Source: an uncultured Aquimarina sp.
GTDB taxonomy: Bacteria; Bacteroidota; Bacteroidia; Flavobacteriales; Flavobacteriaceae
Length of the DNA stretch: 64,000 nt
Direction: 5' to 3'
NCBI GenBank assembly: GCA_947498455.1
Contig: CANMKK010000012.1
Coordinates: 1-64,000 of the forward strand
Shown: positions 1 through 11,700 of the stretch, one piece after another
Layout of the letters: every line of letters starts with the position of its first letter
Position numbering within the stretch: position 1 is the stretch's first letter
Position numbers and translations under genes: made by a program
Notes under the pieces: generated by a model
Seen by the model: the letters and a program-made list of their open reading frames with translations, nothing else
What the model was told of the DNA's origin: nothing
The model's database searches: none

Positions 1-2774
1 ATAAATTCAATATCACCACTTGGTAACCATCTGGCCAAATCTCCTGTTCGATACATACGTTCCCCTTCCTTAAAAGGGTTCGGCACGAACTTCTCCGCTG
101 TTAAATCTTCTCTATTTAAATATCCTTGTGCGACTCCTGTTCCTCCTATACATAACTCTCCTACAACACCTACTGGTACTACTTCTGAGTCTGAATTTAG
201 CACATATATACTGGTATTGGATAAAGGTTTACCAATAGGAACGGTATTAGCTGTATCCGGTATTTCATTGATCTCATAATGTAACACATAAGTAGTTGTC
301 TCTGTCGGTCCATATACATGGATAATTCGACCTGCCCCTAAAGCTTCTAATGCCTTACGGGTATGTGGTAAAGACACCATCTCTCCTCCAAATAACAATA
401 TCCGAATACTTGATAAAGAGGATAAGTCATGATCCACAAAGGCATTAAACAATGCGGTGGTGATAAAGACAACACTTAATTGTTCTCTTTTTATTACTTC
501 TGATAATGCAATAGCATCTGATGCTACTGAACTTTTTATTAAATACAAGGTCGCTCCACCTAATAAACTTCCGAAAATTTCCCAAGTAGAACCATCAAAT
601 CCATAATTAGACCATTGAAGTACTTTGTCTGTGGATTTGATATGGATCGCATCTGAATCCGAAAGCAAGGTGATGATATTCTCATCGGTAATCAAAATAC
701 CTTTTGGAGTACCTGTAGTACCTGAGGTATACATGATATAAGCCGTAGTATCTATTGGTCTTTTGTTTACTTCTGCAACTGTCTTATAAGTTGATAATAA
801 GTTAGTGTCTATAAAAGTATATCCACTAATTCCTGTAGCTTTTAACAGCTTCTGATCATTATAAATAATTTGAGAAACCTCAGCATCTTGTAAGATATAT
901 TCTAATCGATTCAGTGGTAACGAAGGATCTAATGGAACATAGGTACATCCTGATTTTAGAATACCCAACATACTGATGATCATGTCAAAGCCTCTATGGA
1001 ATAACAACCCAATACGGTTTCCTGCTAAGGCTCCTTCGGATTGTAAATAATTGACTAGTTGATTTGATTTAGCATTCAGTTCTGCATAAGTCATTTTCTC
1101 TTCTCCAAATACCAATGCAATCCCATCGGGATTCTTGGTAACTTGTTCCTTAAAAAGGTCTAGTATACTTATATCTCGATCATACTCCTTTTTCGTATCA
1201 TTAAATACTTCCAGTAACTCAACTCGCTCTGTAGTACTAACCATCGGTAATGCCGATACTTGTTCCGTTCGGTTAGTAACAATACCCCTCAACAACTCCT
1301 GGTAATGGGATGCCATACGTGCGATCGTAGCACTACTGAACAAATCGGTACAATACTCTATATCTAATGAGATACCTCCTTCTAATGCTTCATCTACAAC
1401 TAACGTAATGTCAAAATTGGATAATTCCCTTCCGAATTCATCGTAAGGAGATAAAATCAATTCATTGAGCTTAACTTCTGATTCTTTAGTAGTATTTTGT
1501 AGTGAAAACATTACCTGAAACACTGGACTCATACTTGTATCCCGTGTAACGGTTATTTGATCGACTACTTTTTCGAAAGGTGCGTGTTGATGGTTATATG
1601 CTGCTAAAGTTGTTTTCTTGACCTGATGTAAAAGCTCTTTAAAAGTAATGCTACTATTCAACTCACTTCTTAATGCCAAAGTATTCACGAAGAAACCGAT
1701 CAATCCTTCTGTCTCCTCCTGAGTACGGTTCGCTATTGGAATTCCTACACATATATCTTCCAGGTTACTATAGCGATGTAATAATACCTTAAACACAGTA
1801 AGTAGCAACATAAATGAAGTTACTTCTTCCTCTTTACAAATTGCTTTTAAGTCAGATTCCAGTTTATCATCCAATGAAAATATATAATTACCCCCTTTTG
1901 TACTTCGGGTTGAAGGACGTTTATAATCTGTAGGCAATACTAATGGAGCAACACCTTCTAATTGTTTTTTCCAGTATTCAAGTTGATTTTCAAGAACTTC
2001 CCCTTCTATGTGATTCCGTTGCCATACGGAATAATCTATATATTGTAGTGATAACGGCTCTAATTGTGGTTTTCTTTTTTCTGAAAGCGCACTATATAAT
2101 TCTATCAATTCTCCAATAAAAATAGCATCCGACCAACCGTCATTACAAATATGATGAAATACTATGGTAAGAATATATTCATTTGTTTCTTGTTCAAATA
2201 AACATGCTCTAAACACATAGTCATTAGACAGGTCAAATGGTATCTCCAGATAATTCATCAACACATCACGTACATCATCTGACTTCTTTACTGATTTTTG
2301 ATCCAACTTCCAGTTTTCTTCAGATAAAACCTCCTGATAGGCTATTCCCTCTTCTGACCGAACTACTGTGCGTAATGCTTCATGCCTTGTGACAATTTCT
2401 TGTAAGCAAGATTCTAATACTTCTATTTGTAATTTTCCTTTTAGTTTAAAAACCAAAGGAGCGTGATATTCTATACTTCCTTTTTGAAATTGATCTAAAA
2501 ACCATAATCTCTCTTGTCCAAATGATAAAGGAAACCTCTTTTCAGAACCACGATCGATAGTAGTAATAGTATTTTCAAGTGATTTACTTTTGATACTACT
2601 TCTATAAATTTTAAGGTAGCGAATAATTGTTTCCTTAGATTCTTTTATTTCTTTAAGCAGCTCTTGATCTATAGTATTGCTTTTAGATTTTAAAGTCAAT
2701 GAATCTCCCTCGAGCTCTAATTTTATTCCTTTTTTGTTTGCTCTTTCTAAAATAGCTAAAATATCCTTGCTCAT
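1..2774 (-). CDS. Non-ribosomal peptide synthetase, partial (docking-C-A...)
   Basis: This reading frame starts with ATG at 2774 and runs open for 924 codons off the left edge, so its C-terminal part is missing. The first ~55 residues (MSKDILAILERANKKGIKLE...) look like a TubC-type N-terminal docking domain, expected to receive the chain from the megasynthase encoded just upstream. A condensation domain follows (roughly residues 80-510) with an intact HHICNDG motif, consistent with an LCL type. An adenylation domain starts near residue 530 and shows YTSGTTGTPKG, YGPTETT and YRTGDLARW. The specificity residues I read are D-G-W-F-L-G-V-T-Y, closest to published Ile/Val codes such as DAFFLGVTFK and DGFFLGVVYK, so an aliphatic residue is likely but not certain. 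Only 12 bases separate it from the upstream gene, so they are co-transcribed. Carrier, further modules and any thioesterase lie outside the window. Confidence 0.93.
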   Translation of the reverse strand, partial: MSKDILAILERANKKGIKLELEGDSLTLKSKSNTIDQELLKEIKESKETIIRYLKIYRSSIKSKSLENTITTIDRGSEKRFPLSFGQERLWFLDQFQKGSIEYHAPLVFKLKGKLQIEVLESCLQEIVTRHEALRTVVRSEEGIAYQEVLSEENWKLDQKSVKKSDDVRDVLMNYLEIPFDLSNDYVFRACLFEQETNEYILTIVFHHICNDGWSDAIFIGELIELYSALSEKRKPQLEPLSLQYIDYSVWQRNHIEGEVLENQLEYWKKQLEGVAPLVLPTDYKRPSTRSTKGGNYIFSLDDKLESDLKAICKEEEVTSFMLLLTVFKVLLHRYSNLEDICVGIPIANRTQEETEGLIGFFVNTLALRSELNSSITFKELLHQVKKTTLAAYNHQHAPFEKVVDQITVTRDTSMSPVFQVMFSLQNTTKESEVKLNELILSPYDEFGRELSNFDITLVVDEALEGGISLDIEYCTDLFSSATIARMASHYQELLRGIVTNRTEQVSALPMVSTTERVELLEVFNDTKKEYDRDISILDLFKEQVTKNPDGIALVFGEEKMTYAELNAKSNQLVNYLQSEGALAGNRIGLLFHRGFDMIISMLGILKSGCTYVPLDPSLPLNRLEYILQDAEVSQIIYNDQKLLKATGISGYTFIDTNLLSTYKTVAEVNKRPIDTTAYIMYTSGTTGTPKGILITDENIITLLSDSDAIHIKSTDKVLQWSNYGFDGSTWEIFGSLLGGATLYLIKSSVASDAIALSEVIKREQLSVVFITTALFNAFVDHDLSSLSSIRILLFGGEMVSLPHTRKALEALGAGRIIHVYGPTETTTYVLHYEINEIPDTANTVPIGKPLSNTSIYVLNSDSEVVPVGVVGELCIGGTGVAQGYLNREDLTAEKFVPNPFKEGERMYRTGDLARWLPSGDIEF

Positions 2775-2786
2775 GTCCTAATAAAA

Positions 2787-5700
2787 TCAAATTGTAATAC
2801 TTGTTGTATATGTTTCTTCCTTATTTTCTTCTTCTTCATTGAGATTAACAACTCGTATATAGTTTGCTAAATCTTCTAAAGTTTCAAACTCGAAAATATC
2901 TTTGATTGCTATTTCTACTGCTATTACTCTACGAATTTTTGAAACCAGTCTTGTTGCTAATAAGGAGTGTCCTCCCAGAGCAAAGAAATTATCATATACT
3001 CCTACTTTGTCTATATCCAACAGTTCTTCCCAAATTGTAACTAATTGTTCTTCTACATCATTCCTTGCTGCCACATAATTTTGGTGTGTCATTTGAAGCT
3101 CTTCTTCATTCGTTGATAAGAAAATTTCCATCAATTTTTTACCATCCACTTTATCACTTAAGTTTGATGGAAACTTTTCTACAACACAACAATGAGAAGG
3201 TAACATAAATGCTGGTAGTTCTTTGATACATTGAGATTGTAATGTTTCGGGAATATTAATAATTGATGACATTTTTATTCCATAGGCATTCAGTATTATA
3301 AAAGCAATGATGTGTTCTTTGTCTTTATCTTCTTTATGAACTAATACGTGACAATCTTCCACATATTCATTTTTACGAATGATTGCTGCTATTTCTTCTA
3401 GCTCTATTCGATTACCACGAATTTTTACCTGATGATCCTCTCTACCTATAAATTCTATCATTCCATTAGGAAGCCATTTGCCCAAATCTCCTGTTTTGTA
3501 TATAACATCTCCTTGTAGTTGTGCAAATGGATTATCAATAAAGCTTGATACTGTTTTTTCCGGAAGTCCTATATATCCCGCTCCTACTCCTATACCACTA
3601 ATCCAAATCTCTCCCGGAACTCCAATTGGACATAACCCTCCATTTTTATCTACAATTACTACATTCATATTAGGGATTGGTTTACCCACGGGAACACGAG
3701 TCTGAGTTAATGGTAGCTGCTCCTTAATTTCGTATTGAATTACATCATCAGAAGTTTCGCAAGGTCCATAGGCATTCCATATGCCAGTATTCGGGAATAA
3801 CTCTTTTAGATTATTGACCATTTCAATCGGAATGGATTCTCCGGTAAGCATAATATGACCAACTGTATCCAGAGCATTAGATGTTTTATTCTCTTTTATA
3901 TATTCTAATAACCCCCACATATATGTTGGAACAAACTCTAAAAGCGTCACTTTTGTTTCCTGGATGATATTCAACAATTTATCGTATGCCAGCAAATCAT
4001 ATTTATCTATAATCACTGTTGTTCCTCCCTTTAAGATTGGTCCAAGCATTTGCCAAACAGAAATATCAGAGCCAATGTTTGCACTTTGTAAAAAGCTGAA
4101 ACCATCGGGTAAGTCCATTAGTTTGTATTCTGCCAAAATATGGTTCATTGCTCCATTATGACGTGTAATTGCACCTTTTGGTGTTCCCGTGGATCCCGAC
4201 GTGTACAGAACATATGCCCAACTGTCCATTTCATTCTGATTAACTATATTATCTGTAGGCATAGAGCTCAAATATTCTTCGTCTTTTATAGTTATACCTT
4301 TTGCTATGTATTTAGTTGAAAGAGAAATGTTCAGTTCATCAATAAGGAGTATCGAAACATCTTCTAGCACTTCCAACCCTTCTAGTAATTCTGACCTGGT
4401 AATCAGTATCGAAAAATGATTTCCTGATGATAACATCGTTTGAATTCTAGAAGCAGGATTTTGTGTATCTAATGGTGTGTATATCCCTCCTGCTTTGAAG
4501 ATTCCCATCATGCAACCTAAAAACTCCGGACTACGCTCCAGATATACACCAATGCTGCTTTTCTCCATCAAACCTATATTGGAAATAGCATGGCCAACCT
4601 GATTTGCATATTCATTAAGGGATGTATATGTCCAGGATGTATCCTTATGTATAACCGCTATAGACTCTTCATATCCGGAAACTACAGACTCGAACTGAAG
4701 GTTTATTGGTAAGGTATTAGATAGCTCTTCTTTGGTATCATTAAACACTTCCAAAATCTGGTACTCTTCCTTTAACGTTAGCATGTTAACCTCTGAAACC
4801 GTTGATTCTGGTACTAATAAAAATTGATTCAACACCTTTTTAAAGTGCCCTTTGATCATAGAAACGGTACTGGTGTCTATCAAAGAGGAATTATAACTAA
4901 ACTCTACATGTATCTTTTCTCCAAATTCGACCGATATTGTTAACAGATAATTGGTATGCTCTTTTAGTACAGCATTACTAACTTCCAGAATATCTTCTTC
5001 TTTAGATAAGGCTTCAGAAATTGGATAGTTTTCGAATACCAAAATACTATCAAATAACTCACTCTGAATATTACCGAGTTGTTGGATTTCGGCTAAGCTG
5101 GTATATTGATGCTCTCTACAATCGGTATGATTTAATTGTAAATCTGTTAACCAATCTATTACTGATTGATTTTCCTGAACCTGAACATGTAATGGCAAGG
5201 TATTGATATAAAGTCCCACTCTATCTTCTGAAGCACTTAACTCCGTTGGACGCCCGGATACTGTAACTCCGTATATTACATTTTTATTCCCTGTATATTT
5301 TGACAATAATAAAGACCAAACTCCCTGAAACAATGTGTTAATAGTCAGGTGATGTTGCTGTGTATACTCGGTAAGTTTCTTTACAAAATCAACATCAATT
5401 GACAATACGGATTCCCTATAATCTCCAGATGTTTTGTTTCGTGATACATTAGAATCTGAAAAAGGTAATAAGCAAGGAGATTCTAATCCTTTCATATATC
5501 CTTTCCAGAAATCTTCTTCCTCGTAAGTATCTTTACTTGCAATATACTTTATGTAATCCTCATATTTATCTTCTTCTCTTATAGGCGAAACTCCATTAGT
5601 AAAAGATTTATATGCTTCTAAAAATTCTCCGAAAATGATTGACATTGACCACCCATCTACTAAAATATGATGATTTGTAAAAATCATTTTATAAGATGAT

Positions 5701-8700
5701 TCACTTCTTTTTATTAGTGTAATACGGATCAAAGGAACCTCATCAAATGAAAACCCTGATTGACGATCATTTTCTAAAAAAGAAGCTATTTTTTCGTCTT
5801 GTTCTGATATTGAATAAACGGTATAGTCTAATTCTGTTAAGGGTACATCAATTTCTTTATACACGCATTGAACAGGAATACTTAGTTCTTTATGAAAAAA
5901 GGCACTCCTCAAAATACTGTGATTATTCAATACGTAACTCCAGGATGATTTTACGGTATCTATATCAATCCCTGATATAAAATCAACAACTAACTGTTCT
6001 AAATATGCACTGGAATCTTTATCATATAAGCTATGAAACAACATTCCTTCTTGTATAGGGCTCAACTTATAAACAGCTTCTGGTAACACCCCTTTTTTTT
6101 CTTTTCTTTCATTTAGAAAAGCGTCGAATTCCTGATATCCAATTTCTTTTTCTAACCTGTAATCAGATGGAGTTATATCTTTTGCTTCCTTATTTTTACA
6201 ATGCAATATGATATCTGTAAGGTTTGCTATATAGTCATTAGCAATCTTTTCGATTGTAGCAGCATCATAGATCGTCATAGCATAGCTCCATGTCATTTTT
6301 AATTCTCCTTCAATAATATTGCTATCGATTTCTAACTTATGGTCAAATGCTGCATTCTCTCCCATTTGATCTCCAGTAGACTCTTTGGCGATTTTTAATA
6401 ACGTATTTACTCCGGTGATACTATCAAATTGACCTAAATAATTAAATAGTATGTCCCAACGAACAGCAGCTACTTTTTCTCTAACTTCAGGTGATGAATG
6501 CAAATATGCTAAAGCTCCATACCCCATACCTTTATCCGGAATTCTTCGTATACCTTCTTTGGTTGATTTAATCAGATCTCCAAATGATTGATTCTTTTCT
6601 ACTGATAATACCACTGGAAATAAATTCGTGAACCAACCAATAGTATTACTAACATCAACATCTTTTGCGATATCTTCACGCCCGTGACCTTCTAGACCGA
6701 TTATTACTTTATCCTGTTTAGACCAGTTACTTATTGTCAAGGCTAAACAGCTCACTAAAATATCATTGATATCTGTGCCATACCCATGATTTACTTCCTG
6801 CAATAAGGAAGTTGTAAGACCTTTGGATAATTGGATAGAGTATTCTACCACATCTTTCATTTTAGGATGAGCACCTTCCTTATCTACAGGTATTGGTTGG
6901 TAATCTGCCGCTAATGATTCCCAATAAGATACCTGTGATGCAACTGCTTTTCCATTTGCATATGTATTCATCTTATCTACCCATTGTCTGTATGAACTTC
7001 CTTTTTTACCAAGTCCTATTGGTTTTCCTTTGGACAACACATTCAGGATATTTCCAAGATCGTCGGATAAAATACGCCAGGAGACCCCATCGATAACTAA
7101 ATGATCTGCAACCATGAAAAAGCGGTTTCTGGATTCTGTATCGGGTGTTTTTATTAAAACTGTTTTAAAAACTTCTCCTTTTTCTATTGATAAACTACGT
7201 TGATATTGATTACAAACAGCTGTTATTGCATTGGATATACTTTCTGAGGGTACTGTTGATACCTCAACTCTTCCTTTGTTAGTAGTATAAGCTGTATATG
7301 TCTGAAACCAGGTTTTATCTTCGTTTTGCCGATAACTAAAACGTAAAACATCATGATAGTTCATCAATGCTTTTACCGCATCTTCTAATAAGGATACAGA
7401 AATTGATTTGTCTATTTCTAACAATAAAGCTTGATTATAATGAGCTCCTTCTGAGTATATTTTTTCTAAATACCGTTGCTGGATTGGTAATAATTTACTT
7501 TCTCCTGTTAATTCACCTTGTTCTCCCTCGATACTATTACTAGATTCTTCAATTACTTTTGATAAATCGGAAATCGTTTGATTTTTGAATACATCTTTTG
7601 GTTGTATATGATAGTCTAATCTTTTAAGACGAGTAACTACCTGTATGGTAATAATAGAATCTCCTCCAAGTTCAAAGAAATTGTCATTAACACCTATTTC
7701 ATCAACTCCCAATAAATCTTGCCATATCTGCACCAGATCTTTCTCTAATGTACTAGTTGGTGCAACATATTGTTCTACAGAAAATTCAGAATCCTGGGGG
7801 TCAGGTAGTTCTTTTTTATTTATTTTTCCATTACTGGTTAATGGCATAGAATCTAAACTCACCCATAATTGTGGTACCATATAATCTGGCAATTGACTAC
7901 GTAACCTATCCTGAATAACCTGCTTATCAAACTCTTCTTTTGGTACAACATAGCCTATTAAACGTTTATTGCTGGTATTTCCTTCCCTAGCTAATACACA
8001 ACAGCTCTCTATGGTAGGATCTTTAGATAATGTATTACTAATTTCTCCTAGTTCGATACGATATCCACGTATTTTTACCTGATCATCTTGTCTGCCGATA
8101 TATTCGATATCTCCATTAGGTAACCAACGTCCTAAATCTCCTGTGAGATACATTAGTTCTCCTTCCAGATGTGGATTATTTACAAAGCGTTCCTTAGTTA
8201 ATTCAGGACGGTCTAAATATCCTCGAGCCAAACCTGCTCCAGAGATACATAGCTCTCCAATCACTCCAACCGGACATATATTGCGATCCTGATCCAAAAT
8301 ATAGCTTCCTAAGGTGGGTATAGGAACCCCAATAGTACTGGTCGTATCCTCAACTTCTTCCTCCCCAATCTCTTTATAGGTTACATGTACTGTTGTTTCC
8401 GTAATGCCATACATATTTACCAGTCTACAAGATGGATTATCATATTTCCATCTTTTTAACTTACTTGGATTCAATGCTTCTCCTCCAAAAATGATATATC
8501 TTAGTTTTATGTCTGAAATACAAGAAAATAGTTCTTCCTGAACTACATAAAAAGAGGATGGTGTTTGATTTAATATAGTAATTTCTTCTTTTACCAACAG
8601 TTCCTTAAACAAGCTGGTATTAGTAGTTGCCTCCTTAGGAACAATCACTATACGGCCTCCATAAAATAAGGCTCCATACATTTCCCATACAGAGAAATCA

Positions 8701-11700
8701 AAACAAAAAGAGTGGAACATTGTCCAAACATCATTTTCATCAAAATTGAATAAGGATCCGTCATTTTTGAATAAACGAACAACATTTTTGTGTTCGATCA
8801 TTACTCCTTTTGGCTTCCCTGTACTACCAGAAGTATAGATAATATAAGCCAGGTTATCTGGTGATATGTTATTATTAGGAATTGTTATGGATTCTTCCGA
8901 AATGTTTTTCCAGTCATTATCTAAGTGTATAATGGTATCCGCTTTTCTTTTAGCAATAATAGTATTACAACCAGAATTACTTACTACGAACTTTACATTC
9001 GCATCCTCTAATATATATTGTATTCTATCAGCTGGATATTCTGGATCGATAGGTACATATACTCCGCCTGATTTTAATATTCCTAAAATTCCGACAATCA
9101 TATCCAATGATCTCGACAGGCTAATACCTATCAAATCTTCGGGCTGGACTCCTTTTTTCTGTAAGTAATGTGCTAATTGATTTGATTTCTGATCTAACTC
9201 CTGATATGATAATTCTTCATCCTGAAATGTAACAGCAATTGCATTTGGCCGCTTTGAAACCTGCTGCTCAAAAAGGTCTATAATCGTTTTGTCTTTTGGA
9301 TATGCTACGCTTATAGCATGTTGTCTATTTATCTTATTATAAGCCAACTGATCCAATAATTTAATATCAGAGAGTTTTTTATATGAGCCATTAGTTACCT
9401 GATCAATTATATTTTTAAAATACCCTAAAAACTCTTTTGCTACGGTATCAGCCAAACTAGATTTGCGATAATCAAAGGTCATTACCAAACCAGTTGCTTG
9501 TTCCAATACATTAATCGCTAAATCAAAGTCAACATACGATGATTTATGTTCTTCAATCTCTATGGCAACACCTTCCATCTGCAGTTCTGCAGTATTAAAC
9601 TCATAATTAAAGTTTGCTTTTATCCCTTCGCCATACACTGTTTTTTCATCACTTTTTATCAAATCTATAAAGTGTGCATATGGATACTGCTGGTGATCAT
9701 ATGCATCAAACAATCTGGATTTTAACTTGGTAACATATTCTGAAACATTTTGATTGGCGTCATAAGTCGCTAATAATGGCATAATATGAGCAAAATACCC
9801 TATAGAATTATCTATGTTGGGCATAGAACGTCCATTCACCGGAATACCAATAACAATTTCTTTTTGTTGACTTAGCTTAAGTAATAATATTTCGAATGCA
9901 GATAACAGGGTCATAAAAAGCGTTAAGCCCTTAGAATTACCCCAGTTTTTTAATTTGTTAACCTCATCTAATTGAATTGTGTATTTGATGGAATTACCTT
10001 CATAACTTGCTCTATCTTCTTTAGGGTCTACAGGCAATTGGATATTAAATGATTTCCCTGAAAAAGTATCAATAAAATAGCGTTCATCGTTTTTCCATTC
10101 TTGACTCTTTTTTTGCTGATTAAGCCAGCTTATATACTCTGGAAATTGTACTCGTAATGGTGTTTTTAAATGTTTTTTGCCTACAATTGCATTGTAGTTT
10201 TCTATAAATTCTTGAATAAATAATCCTGCAGATCTTCCATCTGATAAAATATGATACATTGTAATTAAGAGGGTACATTCATCTTCAGAAAGTTTGATAA
10301 AGTACATTCGTACTAAAGGCCCTTCTTTTAAAGAAAATGGAATGCTTATCCTTTCTTTAATAAACGATTGACAGGATTCCATTTTTTCCGTTTTCTCATA
10401 TAAAGACAAATCAACTTTTTCTAATTTAAGCGGAATGATAGGATCTAATAATAGTGACTCTCCATCTTCTGAAATTTTACTCTTCAGTATTTTGTGATTT
10501 TTTACAATATGATCTATTGCTTCTGATACTATTGAATAATCTACACTTCCTTTCATTTTTATACTAAAAGGAATTGTATATGCCAACATGCGTTCTTCAT
10601 CAATCTGATCTAAAAGAGCTAATTGTTTTTGTGCTAAGGTTAAATCTGCAGTAACAATTGAAGATGAATTATTTTCTGATATTGCAAGTGCATTTTCGAC
10701 ACTTTCTTTATGAGTTACCAATACACTTTCACAAATTGCTTTATATAGATATTCTATATCCTCATCCGTATGGGCAAATGTTAAAAAGAGATTATTTGCT
10801 TCCCAAACATATACACCTCTTTGTACAAGATTAAAATATAGTAGTTCGAAATTTGATTTATACTTAAAAGAAAACAATGAACCAAAATATTGCATTTCTA
10901 TAGGTAATGACTCTTGCTTATAAAAATCATTGAGGCGTTTCATTAAGTTCTCTGTTTTGGCGTTAAGTTCTTGATATGCTTCAATCCCAATTTCTTTAAT
11001 ACGTCTCAAGACTGCCATTGCAGCAACCATTGCCAAAGGATGCCGGGTAAAAGTTCCTGCTATAAATGTTCGATCTACAGTAGGGTATGAATTATCTCCA
11101 TATTGCCAATTACCACCATCTACAGCATCTAAATATCTTTTGGAGCCCGCTACCATACCTATTGGCATACCTCCGCCTACAATCTTCCCATAGGTTACAA
11201 TATCTGCCTTCACTCCAAAATATTCCTGTGCTCCTCCTGGCAGAATTCTAAAACCAGTTACCATTTCATCAAATATCAATGGAATATCTAATTCTTTGGT
11301 AATTGCACTTAATTCTTGTAATAATTCTTTGGGTTGAACATTTGGAAACCTACTTCTTACAGGCTCAACCATTACCCCGGCAATTTCATCCTTATGATGA
11401 CGAATCTGATCCAGAATATCATCATCATTATAGCTAAGGATGATAAGATCATTTACCATATTAGGTAATATGCCTGCCGACATCGGTTCTACTGCTCCTT
11501 CAGTATCACTCTGCGTTCCCAATGTAATATCTCCATGCCCGTGAAAAGCTCCTGAAAAGATTACTATTTTTTTCTTTCTGGTAACCGTACGTGCAATACG
11601 CAATGCAAAAGACACGGCTTCTGTTCCTGTATTGGTAATGCATACCCTTTCGGTACCTGTTAGTTCTGATACTAACCTAGATATTTCTCCAGTATGCTTA

